Assembly (NCBI GenBank): GCA_014529385.2
Contig: CM043971.1
Location: 88,305,340 to 88,369,339 of the forward strand
DNA: 64,000 nucleotides
From: Adiantum capillus-veneris
Lineage: Eukaryota; Streptophyta; Polypodiopsida; Polypodiales; Pteridaceae
Direction of reading: 5' to 3'
The translations under genes and the position numbers were made by a program. The notes under the pieces were generated by a model. That model was not told where the DNA came from. It made no database searches and saw only the letters and a program-made list of their open reading frames with translations. Shown piece after piece: positions 31,578-42,010 of the stretch; position 1 is the first letter of the stretch; every line of letters begins with the position of its first letter.

Positions 31578-32246
31578 ATTACTTGCAGTGTTAGTAATCT
31601 ACTCTACCAATTAGTTTTGGATTTGGAAAACTTTTAGCCAATCAAAAGAAATTTCGTGTGTCTGATTTTTTACTAACTTCTATTTTTGCCTCTGTTTTCA
31701 AAAACAATTCTATGGTGGCTTTTGGGAAAGTTGTTTCAAATGGTATCAGCTCTACTGACTAGTCAAATCCTAGCTCCAAATGATCAAGGGGACATGGATT
31801 GCAATCCATGTTTGAACACATCTGAACATGAAATTTGGTATGATGTATGTCCGCACTCTGTAGATATAAGATTTTCATTTATTTTGGGATTTGGATCTCA
31901 AAAAGTTAAAAAGGCCCAAATTTTGGTCAATTTCCAAGGTTTTTGTGTCTTCTGTCCAATTTCTTGATTCGAGTGAGTTTTCAGTGTCATTTTTTCACCA
32001 AAAGTGTGTATTTAGTGATCAGGAACCACACTAGACCCAATGGTATCAGTTTCCGTTCAAACTCTCACATGGGGACATGGATCATGATCCATGTTCCTGT
32101 ACCAAATTGCATGAAACTTTTTAGATTGACTCTTTGTGGCTAGGTTATCGCTTCTTTGCATTAATTTTTGGTTGGATCAGGTTTTGAGTTCTGACCATCA
32201 AATTTTCAAATTTTCAGAGCTTATGGTCTTTCTTACCAAAATATGG
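31578..32246. repeat. About 280-bp tandem repeat with conserved dyad, right part
   Basis: Two more dyads, 31792-31811 (loop TGCA) and 32075-32094 (loop CATG), 283 bp apart. Both units share AATGGTATCAG about 30-50 bp before the dyad. The block ends where element B is inserted (32247); beyond B (39653 onward) I find no further dyad, so the array probably ended near there. Confidence 0.85.
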
Positions 32247-33169
32247 TGTTGGGGGTCCCATCGTTGCTATAGCTCCAATGACCAACAAAATTATCAATCT
32301 GGAGGGATGAGCTACCCAGCTAGGGGCATGGAAACACTCACAACGATTAGTGAGATAATCATGGCAATACGAATGGTTAACTCTATGAGGTGAGATTCTC
32401 TACCTATGGAGGAGCTAAGCCACAATGAAGGGCAATCTCCATATCCACTTATCTTCACCTCTAATCAACCCAATCACACACACTAACGATTGCAAGACGC
32501 ACACAACAATCCTATCATGCAACACACTAATTGCAAGCACACACACATAGACCTATTGAGCACCACACTCCAATCAAACGTACATGCACACACAAGCAAG
32601 AGAGGGCAATCACACAAGATTAAAGAGGGATTAACCACTAATTAGTTAAGATCTAGCTAATCAAATCATCATAGGCAATCATAAGAAGCATGAGAGAGGC
32701 ATAGTGAAAGAGAATTAAGCATTGATTAGTGTTAACCAAGTCACATGAGCAAGGAGAAGCTTAAGGACTCCATAGCCACACACCTCAAGAGCTCTCACCA
32801 AAGAGTGCTCTCAACAAATGAGGTTGAGAACCCTAATTTCTTTTATACACTACCTTATGTACCTAGGGTAAAAATATGCAATGTTCGGGCGCCCAAGGCC
32901 TTTAGGGATCCACCACTTAGTGAATCTGCTACCTAGGCACACTAGCTGACGTGTTCTTTACAGCTTGGAACTCCCATTGAGCCCGTAACACATTAAAATA
33001 TTACAATGGCTTGAGATAAATTGGGAATTTACAATACATGACCATTTTGGAAAAATGTGAAAAATGTATAACTCCAATCTTTACTGCTTCTTCGTATTCA
33101 TCCGTGATGTGCATCCGTACTCCTTCGATCTTTAGCAGCTTCTGTTAACTATCCTTGACTCAGTTAACA
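32247..33169 (-). repeat. 3' LTR (minus orientation) of element B
   Basis: 923 bp; partner of 38723-39647 at roughly 93-95% identity by eye. Bounded on the left by TATGG and on the right by TTTCCCTCTT, the complement of the polypurine tract. Confidence 0.9.
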
Positions 33170-33182
33170 TTTCCCTCTTAGG
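33170..33182 (-). other. Polypurine tract of element B
   Basis: Minus strand reads CCTAAGAGGGAAA immediately before the LTR (TGTTAAC). The corresponding region of element A (10957-10968) is AAAGGGGGCAA. Confidence 0.7.
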
Positions 33183-34350
33183 ATTTTAGTGTCCGTCCTC
33201 GGGTACTCTTGAAAAGAGTCTGTGGAGGCTGTGGAAGGTTTTGATTGGTTGTTGATGGGCTGATCATCTTCATTTGTTGTTGAATTTTTTGATGAGGTTC
33301 AATTTGCCATAGCATCTTCATTGGTCTGAATATGTATGATGTGAGAGATGATGTTGCATTTCTCCATTGTAATAGCATAATGATGAGGCTACTGTTTATA
33401 TGAAAAGTGTGTACAAGGGAAGTAGAATGATGAGGTTCTAAATTAGGTTCGGATACCTGAATGACCAAAGGAAGAAAACCCAGTGGAAAAAAAGTGCCTT
33501 TGGGATACGCGCATTATTGGGGTACTTATTAGCATTGGAAATATTAGTAAAGTACTCAAGGGATTATTTGCTAGTAGATATGGAATTAAAAAGACAGCAA
33601 ATATGAAAGGGTAGCATGATGGAACATTGGTTTGCCTATTGTAGTCCACTCAAGGTGCATAGGTGGTAGTAAAAAGAGTGTCTAATGCATATGTCCAATG
33701 ATGGGACATCCTATTTATGCATACACAGAAATGCATAGAAAACAATATGCTGTGCAAGAAAGATTTTGAGGGGTTCTTCAGAAAGATGGTGTAGCTATAA
33801 AAGCATATGACAAGGCTTTGCAAGCTGGCACCCCTTCAGGAATGGCTTTCATTGACGAGGATATGTGCTCTCATTTTACTGTGCACTGAGCGTGAGTGTT
33901 GGACTCTATGACACTCCACCAATTGTAAGTTAATATACTTTGACTCTTATGCTCATCTCATCTAGCATGAGCAACATGACTTAGATATGCTCAACTCCTC
34001 CAGCTTGAGCGTAAGACTAATTACTATAACTCTTAGCACAAAGTTTAATATGACTTGAAGCTTTGGGACTAATGCTTTGCTCATTTTATGGCTCAACAGC
34101 CCGACTCTAACTATGCCAAAGAGTGTTTTTTGCACCCTGGCGACTTGACTCTTTACATTCTTGTGCTTACTACAAACATTTCTTTAGGTAAAAATAAGCT
34201 TGAATCCTCAAAAAGAGGATTACTGAAGGACCAAGTTGGCATTGAAGGTTTCTTTTGCCGTACCTGTTTCAACATCTTTGAATCTGCATTCACGTTGGTT
34301 GGGTCATCCTTCTTTGATTGTGAAGACTCCATTATCTGTTTGATTCTCCA
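33183..34350. other. Element B 3' untranslated region
   Basis: No credible ORF. Similar to the non-copia part of element A: GGAAAAAAAGTGCCTTTGG at 33482-33502 and at 11585-11605, and the TTTGACTCTTATGCTCA stretch near 33940 and 16940. The shared stretches show that A and B are the same kind of element and that copia-1 interrupted A here. Confidence 0.65.
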
Positions 34351-34351
34351 A

Positions 34352-34876
34352 TTAGGCCTGTTGATAGGAGTCTTTGATGTTGTTATGACCTCTGTTCACT
34401 ATCTGCATCTGGCTTTTGACTCGAAGCATTGGAAGACTTAGGAATCCAAATCTCTTGATGAACTTTGTAACTCCTTTGTTGACTTTGCTTAGCTTTATGT
34501 CTTGTTGAATTCTTGAGATCTTCATGCATGCATGAAGTGTAGTTGCAGCTGGCTTGTGGTTGGCTGGTAGCCAAACCTTTGTATAACCTGTGTAGAATCC
34601 TTGTCTAAGAGGAAGATTCTTTGAGATCCATCTCTGTTTTGTATCCTCTTGAGAGTTGTGGTAGACTTCAGTATCTTTCAATGCTGTTCTATTGTATACC
34701 TGCTTCTTAGGTATTTTAGGATATTGTCGAGATTGATACCTTGTGGGCCTTATTTCTTGGGAGGGACTTGAAGTTACTTCATATGCTCTAACCTGCGGTT
34801 TTGGCACCCATATCTGTATGTTACCTCTATAGTGCTCCTGTTCATTTAAGCTCCATTGTGATGCTATCCATCCCAT
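34352..34876 (-). pseudogene. Element B protein with W-[VIL]-[PS]-K motifs
   Basis: 174-aa minus frame starting MGWIASQWSLNEQEH. It contains IQIWVPKPQVRAY (about residue 23), KQRWISKNLP (about 84) and TKVWLPANHKP (about 102); after a frameshift the adjacent frame reads QEIWIPKSSNASS (near 34440). Lys, Gln and Thr dominate between motifs. It has no catalytic signature. The recurring motif may mark a short structural or nucleic-acid-binding repeat, but I do not know the family. The same motif type is in element A at 17345-17800. Confidence 0.45.
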
Positions 34877-34912
34877 GTGTTTGTCTTTGTGTGTTGATTT
34901 CTTGTCTTTAAT

Positions 34913-35967
34913 CTAAATCGGATCATTGACTTTGACTAAATTGCTATGAACAAACACTTGCTTGAATTTCCTTTGCTTTCTTGAGTACTTTGGTTGAAAT
35001 ATCTTTGCTTTTCTGGGTGTCTCCTTTGAGGTTTCAATTGGGTCAGCAATTGACTTTAAGTTTTGAAATCCTGACTTGCTTGAAGAAGCTGATCCATGAG
35101 GGTTCTTTGATGTAGAGGTGTATGATGTCATACCTTCTTTGCTAGTCGGTGGAAGTTCCACTTTAGCTTTACCTTTGTCTGCAAGATTTGCCTTTGATTC
35201 TTGTGACTTTAGCATTAACGGTACGTGTAATTGATGTTGGCTACCTCTTGGAAAAGAGAGTATTAGCATTGTACCTTCTTTGTAGGCCTTGTGTTGGTCA
35301 CCACTGATGTCCAAGTATGACATCTGCAAGCATTTCTTTTGAAGGCTTCACTTGAAACTTCACCTGCTCTTCATGATTTTGGATGCTAAGGGTAGCAACC
35401 ATTTCTCCTTGACTTGTAGCCTTACCCATGATTTCTCTGTTAGCTGGCTTGCCTTTAGTAAGCTCGTCCACATTTTCGTCCACAATCTGAGCAATACGCC
35501 ATGACAAGTGGTATTTCAATTGGCCCTATCATGTCAAGCTCTAGATGAGAAGTTTCTGCTTCTATGCTGACCAAGTTGTTGGCATCTTCTTTCAAAACAC
35601 TGAGCATCAAGTTGTAGACTGCTCCATCTTGACCTTTGTAATGTCTTTGACTCGGTTCTCCAATTGAATTGGCTTCTATTGGTTGATCTGTTGGATCTTC
35701 CATTTTTTATTTTCGACTATAGATCTGACCACTGTAATCCATGTACAATGACCCTGATTGCATATGCACCAAATGTATGTTTTCCTGGCTTGTGCAGATT
35801 TTTGGATAAACACTTGGGTTCACTTTTTGAACTTCTATCTGTACTTCATCTTTGAGCTTGCAATAGCTGGCTCCACTAAAGTCTGTGAACATCTGAGAGT
35901 TTTTTGAATTTGGCTTCACTCTAATCAATAGGATCTTAGTTCCCATGCTTCTTTTGTTGCTCATCAA
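34913..35967 (-). pseudogene. Element B Gag/protease-like remnant
   Basis: Adjacent and overlapping minus frames 35967-35707, 35703-35455, 35519-35298 and 35329-34913. The frame 35519-35298 reads KATSQGEMVATLSIQNHEEQV and LADVILGHQW, resembling the strand pattern and I-L-G-x-x-W end of a retropepsin; the active-site DSG is not seen upstream. The following frame (35329-34913) is a basic Ser/Lys/Pro-rich linker. The two upstream frames show no domain. Most likely a degenerate polyprotein; the protease reading is tentative. Confidence 0.4.
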
Positions 35968-35999
35968 GTATCTATGGCCTTTTGAATTTGCATATAAGA

Positions 36000-38700
36000 C
36001 TTTATATCCATTGTAGCCATATAGTTATAGAATCTTCTCTGTTGCACTTGTGCATGTGTTACTACTGCTATTGGTTTGCTCTGCTGTACTTGAATCCTCG
36101 GCTCGACTTACGTCCATGTCGACTGTTCTGTAAAGACTGTTTCCTAGCAGATTTTTGTATTGATTAGCAAAATTTTTGCTGCTCTTACTAGCCTAATCTG
36201 CATTCACATGTGAGTGTACCCCTGTTCGTTTGATTAGAAGCTAATTTACAGTGCAATTACTTGCACTTGTCAATTTCGGTTTACACAATGACTTCTAGTC
36301 CTTGGCGTTCTTTGTCTGAACTATGGAAACAATATCCAAAACTCGGCTAGAACTATGACGACCTTGGCTCGTATGATCACCAACTCTTTTCTCACTTCCC
36401 GATTTTCTTCTGGTGATTTTTTGCCGTTTCTGGCTCGCTTTACGGTGTGTAATTTTCGTGGCTTCGTTTTTTTTTAATTGCTCGCTTTTTTCGATTGTTT
36501 CTGGATCTTTCGAGGACTTTCTTTTTATTTTTATTAATTTTTTGTGAAATTTTGAATTTTCTAAAATTTTAAGTATTGTTATTATTTTTTAAGAAAAGTT
36601 TTGATTTTTAATGAATTTTTCTACTAATTTTTTTTAATATTTTTGTGATTTTTTTGAAGGTTTTATAAATTTTTGATTTATTGGAATTTTTTTCGACCAT
36701 TCTTGGATTTTTTATGATTTTTTAGGAGATACTGATTTTTTAAATCATTTTTGTGATTTGTTTATGAAGTTTTTTCGGACGATTTTTAAATTTTTATGAA
36801 TTTTCTCAGAGGTTTTTATCTACATCATTTTTGTGATTTATCTACGTCATTGTTTTTATTTTTTATGAATTTTTTGTAAGGTTTTTGAGTTTTTAATAAA
36901 ATTTTGATGAGTTTTTCGGTTTTTTGTTAATTTTAGAACCTTTTTTTGGATTTTTTAAATGTTTTTTTGTGATATTTGAAGGTTTTTAGTGAATTTTTTG
37001 TATTTTTGACTAATATTCAAATAATTGAAATGAAACTGAGAGAAAAGAAAATGAAATTGAATTGAAATGAAACGAAATTTAAAGAGAATGAGAACGAAAT
37101 GAAATGAAATTGAATAGAAACAAAATGAAATGAATACAAAAGCCAATGACAAAAAAAAAAGGAAAAAGACAAGGCTCCATCAGACAGCAGCCGTTCAAGA
37201 AAGAGAGAAAGAGAGGTCCCCCTTTTTTTTTCTTGTCTTCTTGTAGCTTAATGAATTGTGTGTGTAGGGGTGGGTTCACACGCCACAAAGCGCGAGAACG
37301 GCGACGGAAGCGGAAGAAGAAAGAAGAAGAAGATTATTTTAGCATTGTAGGAAACTATCCAAAGAGACCATGAAAATCTATCCGACAAGGAAAGTCCATG
37401 TGCCGGAAGGTACGTTTGGGAACCGAAAAAAACCAAATTTAGGCCGAAAATTAGTCGAAATGCTAAAAACACCCGAAAAACAAAAAATTTACCACAAAAT
37501 TTTTGAAAATTTATAGAAGTCTTAGAAAATCATCGACAATCATGATCAAACATTCTTGACACGCATAAGCACACCAAAAATAGCAATTTTTATCGAAAAT
37601 GCTAGATTCGACAAAATCATCATCCCGGCCCTTGAAAATAGCAAAACGCTCAAAATTTTGACGAATGAAAGCCCAAATGTGCTCGAAATCAAGCCATAAA
37701 CACGCACACAAAACAACTCTTAAAGATCACAAGATATCAATTTTTTATGAAATTAACCAAAGACTAATACAAAAATTAGCAAAAAAATATCCAAAAAATT
37801 TCTAAAAATTTTCCACACATTGTGGATTATTGTAGCCAAATAAAATCACAAAAATCACATCAATTCAATTGTCAATTAATTTGATCAATAAAATCCAAAG
37901 TAGGCAATGAAATCGATAAAATTAGCGGCAAAACTAGTTAGACATGACCACAACATAAATCAATCATCACAATTGAAAAATCATTAAGCACACATTGATT
38001 TTTAGGTGCACAAACAAGGGCAAAATAATGCACACACACCTAAAATTAGGCATACACACACTCAATTAGAATGCACACACACTTGATTTTAGTGCACACA
38101 CACTTGCAATTGACCATTCAAGTATGCAATTAACTCAATTAAGTACACAATTAACAATGTACAATCACCAATCAACAATTGAACTTGTCAAATTCATACA
38201 CCACCAAATCAACAATTGAACTTGTCAAATTCATATGCCACCAAATCTTAAAAATTTCGGCATTACGATGGCATGAAAACGAACAATTCAAAAATTTTCA
38301 ATCCAACATAGTATCAACATTGCATTGCATCAACATTACATTGCATCATGGTGGAGTCTCTACACATTTCTACACATCTTTAGATTCTAGGGAGGTTGAG
38401 AATACCACCTTGATTACCTTTCCATTGAAGATCGATTGAAGGGTTGAAAGCTCCAATCCTTCATAGAAAATTAGTGCGTAAGTTAGAAAAATTAGTCAAA
38501 TTAGCAAGGGGTTGATGTGAAATTAGAGTGTGTAAACACATAATTGGCAAGATACGGTGACAAATTAGGGAATTATAAACACATTTCTTCATGCACACAC
38601 ATCCAAAATCCACAAAACCATAAACAAACAAGTGAAATTAGTAGTGAACTCAGTGAGGAAACACATCCAAATATGCCACAATTACACTAGCGTAGGCCAT
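36000..38700. other. Element B 5' leader, low complexity, no gene
   Basis: 36450-37020 is extremely T-rich on the plus strand (TTTTTTATGAATTTTTTG-like motifs); 37020-37340 switches to purine-rich (GAAATGAAAT repeats and GAAGAAGAAG). 37990-38170 has CACACAC-containing short repeats, and 38171-38244 holds a 37-bp tandem duplication (ATCAACAATTGAACTTG twice). The small frames here reflect composition, not genes. Confidence 0.7.
38171..38244. repeat. 37-bp tandem duplication
   Basis: ATCAACAATTGAACTTG...CACCAA starts at 38171 and again at 38208. Confidence 0.9.
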
Positions 38701-38722
38701 CGTCCCCGAAAATGGCGCCAAA
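38701..38722 (-). other. Primer binding site of element B
   Basis: Minus strand TTTGGCGCCATTTTCGGGG directly after the LTR end CCCAACA. The TGGCGCC start with GGGG at this distance is the form seen in Athila/Tat-type gypsy elements. Confidence 0.8.
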
Positions 38723-39647
38723 TGTTGGGGGTCCCATCCTTGCAATAGCTCCAATGACCAACAAAATTATCAATGGGGAGGGATGAGCTACCCAGCTAGG
38801 GCATGGAAAAACACTCACACGATTAGTGAGCTAATCATGGCAACACGAATGGTTAACTCTATGAGGTGAGCTTCTCAGCCTATGGAGGAGCTAAGCCACA
38901 ATGAAGGGAAATCTCCACTTCTACTTCTCTTCACCTCTAATTAACCCAATATTACACACTAACGATTGCAAGACGCACACAACACTAATCCTATCATGCA
39001 GCACACTAACCGCAAGCACAAAAAAAAAATCTATAGAGCACCACACTCCAATCAAACCTACATACACACACAAGCAAGAGAGGGCAATCAAACAAGATTA
39101 GAGAGGGATTAATCACTAATTAGTTAAGATCTAGCTAATCAAAGCATCATAGGAAATCATAAGAAGCATGAGAGAGGCATAGTGAAAGAGAATTAAGCAT
39201 TGATTAGTGTTAACCAAGTCACATGAGCAAGGAGAAGCTCAAGGACTCCATAGCCACACATCTGAAGAGCTCTCATCAAAGAGTGCTCTCAACAAATGAG
39301 CTTGGGAACCCTCATTTCTTTTACACACTGCCTTATGTACCTCAGGTAAAAATATGCAATGTTCGGGCGCTGAAGGCCTTTAGGGATCCACCACTTACTG
39401 AATCTGCCACCTAGGCACACTAACTGACCTGTTCTTTACAACTTAGAACTCCCATTGAGTCCGTAATACATTAAAATATTACAATGGCTTGAAATAAATT
39501 GGGAATTTACAATACATGAACATTTTGGAAAAATGTGGAAAATGTGTAACTCCAATCTTTATAGCTTCTTCGTATTCATCCTCGATGTGCATCAGTACGC
39601 CTTCGGTCTTTAGCAGCTTCTGTTAACCTATGTTGACTCAGTTAACA
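38723..39647 (-). repeat. 5' LTR (minus orientation) of element B
   Basis: 925 bp, TGTTGGGGGTCCC...GTTAACA in plus orientation, followed by the target duplication TATGG (39648-39652). Confidence 0.9.
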
Positions 39648-39652
39648 TATGG

Positions 39653-40052
39653 ATTTTGCACTTTTTTTTCTTGTTCTTTCAACCCAAATTTGATGGTTGT
39701 AGTTTCTACTTACCCTAATCCTAAGTATTGAAATGAAACTAGGAAGAAAAACAAACAAACGGTACAAAATGAAGGCAAAACAAAAAAACTATGTCGCACT
39801 CTAAAAGTCACGAGAAATCAAAGAATGAAATGCTTTTGGCTATCTCACTCACAACTCTCTTTACCTCTCAAGAATAGCTCTAGCAAGTCCCCAACTTCTA
39901 GACTCTACCAAGCTCTAAACTTGTGTTTAGCTGTTTCACTGCTAAAGTGTAAATGGAATGGAAGAAAAATCTCTAAAAAAGAACACTCTAAATACACACT
40001 AGGTCACTAACCATCTAAGGATCATTACCTGGCAACGATGCCAATGTTAGCA
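39653..40052 (-). other. Fragment ending in a second TGGC-type primer site
   Basis: 400 bp without ORF. Near its right end the minus strand reads GCTAACATTGGCATCGTTGCC (LTR end AACA, then TTGGCATCGTTGCC at 40027-40043), close to the common gypsy primer site TGGCGCCGTTGCC. An LTR beginning TGTTAGC would start at 40045 in plus orientation, but after about 25 bp the sequence passes into the pol remnant below, so this looks like a truncated minus-strand element. Confidence 0.45.
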
Positions 40053-40077
40053 GGTCATCGCAATAGACGTTTGTAGC

Positions 40078-40710
40078 ATAGCCATATGGAAGTTCTATGT
40101 GTTGATGAATTTGTTTCCTGAAGTGGTGCTGCACTTGAAGCTAGGGAAGTGGATTATGAAATGAGTGATAGAGTTACAGGAATTCAAGTTTGAATTCAAG
40201 GTTGACCATTCGAGTCAATCGCATTTGGTGGATATTTTGGTCAGTAAGGTCGTTGATTTGCCAATCTATCCAAGGGTGATACGAGATGAAGCCAAAGAGG
40301 AGCTTGATTTAGTGAGAGCTTTTACCATGTGGTTTGATGGTGCATATAGGAGGGTGATATAGAAAGCAAGAGGAGGTGTGGTGATATGAGATCCACATGG
40401 AAAGTGATTTTTCAAAGTCTTACGACCTGGAGGACGTTCACACCAACAATGAGCAGAGTATCTTACTTTGCATTTGGGATTAAAACAATGTGTAGAGTTT
40501 GGCATTTTTAAGTTGGTGGTAAAGGTGACGCTTTGTTGGTCATCAAGTAGTTGCTAGACCAATGAAAGGTCAAGTGGGATTCATTGAAGCATTGGTTTTA
40601 TGCCATTAATAAGTTGTTGAATTTTTTTGAAGAAGTCCAGTTCAAGCATGTCAAAAGAGAGTAGAACCAAGAAGCGGATCAACTTGCAAGCAGCAAAGTG
40701 CAAGTACAAG
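40078..40710 (+). pseudogene. pol: Gypsy RNase H region with archaeal-like second RNase H (Tat-type)
   Basis: Plus-strand frames with stops. 40165-40362 reads IELQEFKFEFKVDHSSQSHLVDILVSK, the end of the canonical RT-RNase H, and then TMWFDGAYRR, the first motif of the archaeal-like RNase H found in Tat/Ogre gypsy elements. Further motifs follow in shifted frames: TNNEQ (the Glu), KGDALLVIK (Asp) and NQEADQLASS (last Asp) near 40450-40700. This dual RNase H layout marks the Tat lineage. At least four stops or frameshifts, so inactive. Confidence 0.75.
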
Positions 40711-40879
40711 TTACATGTATATATGTGGCCCTAGCCACTTATGCAGGTCATGAGGCTTTAAAGGAGATTGAAGAATTTTTGGGCTCATGTCAGTGTTTAG
40801 AGAGTTTGTCCAAACTACAGAGGAGAAAGTTAGTGTAGAAAGATCATAAGTTAACATTGATAGGGGAGGATCTAATGAC

Positions 40880-41977
40880 CTATGGGTGAGATGACGTGCT
40901 ACGGAGGGTGCTTTACAAAGAAGAAATTGGCATGGTGTTGTAGCAATGTCATGAAGAAAGTGGACATCAGGGTAAAGAATAGGTTCTGTTTTGAATTTTA
41001 AGGGCAAAGTTTTGGTGGCCTTCAATAGCACGTGATGTACACTATTGGTGCAAAACGTGCCACATATGCCAAACTATGGGTGAGAGGAGGCTAATAGCCA
41101 AATCACACGGGGATATCATTGCCCAAAATTCTTTTGATAAGTGGGGTTTGGATGCCATTTTTCCACTCCCAACCAAAGTCGACAAGTGGGAAGAAATACA
41201 TTGTAAGGTAGCTATCGACTAGCTTACAATGTGGGTAGAGGTAAAGGCAGTCAAGGAGGCAAATGCTCATGTTGTGGCTCTGTTTGTTTTTTATAACATT
41301 TGCTGTCATTTTAGAGTACTATGGGTGCTCATTTTTTATAGGGTACAAGGACTTAGAAGCAAGCTTATGAAGGCTTGAGGAGTTGGGCATTCAACACCGA
41401 TTCTATTCATCCTATCATCCTCAATGCAATAGTTTAGTGAAGAGTGCAAATGGTCAAATCATGAAGATGCTGACAAAGTGTGTTTATAAGCAAGAGAAAA
41501 AGTGGGAATAAAATCTCAAGAAGTGTTTATGGGTGTATACGACATCTTACAAAGTGGCTACCAACTTTACTCCATTTTAGTCAGTGTTGCCACCAGTACA
41601 TACACAACTAGGTGCTTCAAAAGGGATGTGGCGAGTTAATTCCACACAGCAGGAGATGCAGCATGATTGAATTGTTAATCTTGAAGCTTTACAGATGAAG
41701 AGGGAGGCAACAACATACTATTATGTAAAAGCAGTGAAAGAAAAAGCTTGTTGCACACAAAGATAGAAAAAGGAGATCCGGTGATAAAATACGAGAGCTA
41801 CTTGGATTTTACTTTCCAAAATAATTTCAAGAAGAAGTGGATGGGACCGTAGATGGTACAGAAGGATTTTCCAAATAGGACCTATTAGCTGATGGGGTTA
41901 AATAGTAAGCTACTTACAAACAGGGTGAACGGGGTGCTGCTTAAGCTGTACTTTGACAAGAGTTTGGTACCTGATTG
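40880..41977 (+). pseudogene. pol: Tat-type gypsy integrase remnant
   Basis: Plus strand, broken by many stops: HEESGHQG and CKTCHICQ (40952-41073) form the HHCC finger; WGLDAIFPLP gives the first Asp of the core; GIQHRFYSSYHPQCNSLVKSANGQIMKML (near 41385-41475, quoted in parts) is the third block, where the expected catalytic Glu (LVE) reads Lys (LVK). The C-terminal part ends NGVLLKLYFDKSLVPD near 41930-41977. It would have inserted the element into DNA; it is now a relic, and the Glu-to-Lys change alone would abolish activity. Confidence 0.75.
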
Positions 41978-41984
41978 AATCAAA

Positions 41985-42010
41985 TTGTAGCCAGGGGGGT
42001 TGGGCAACCC
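41985..42010 (+). other. Possible polypurine tract and LTR start of the Tat-type remnant
   Basis: AGCCAGGGGGGT at 41991-42000 is followed by TGGGCAACCC. This is the right place for a 3' LTR start after integrase, but no second LTR copy or clear end was found, so it is a suggestion only. Confidence 0.3.

Larger units (their letters stand above)
32247..39647 (-). mobile_element. Element B: complete non-autonomous gypsy-type element, minus strand
   Basis: LTRs at 32247-33169 (923 bp) and 38723-39647 (925 bp), TGTTGGGGG...GTTAACA in plus orientation, flanked by the target duplication TATGG (32242-32246 and 39648-39652). On the minus strand the right LTR is followed by TTTGGCGCCATTTTCGGGG, a TGGCGCC-type primer site as in Athila/Tat-like gypsy elements, and the left LTR is preceded by AAGAGGGAAA. 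The 5.5-kb interior has no RT, RNase H or integrase; only short minus-strand frames at 34352-35967 with a retropepsin-like piece. Internal sequence resembles element A. Confidence 0.9.

Noticed and set aside
36955-37472. Phe-rich and Lys-rich ORFs in the element B leader
   Set aside because: Direct consequence of T-rich and A/G-rich low-complexity DNA.
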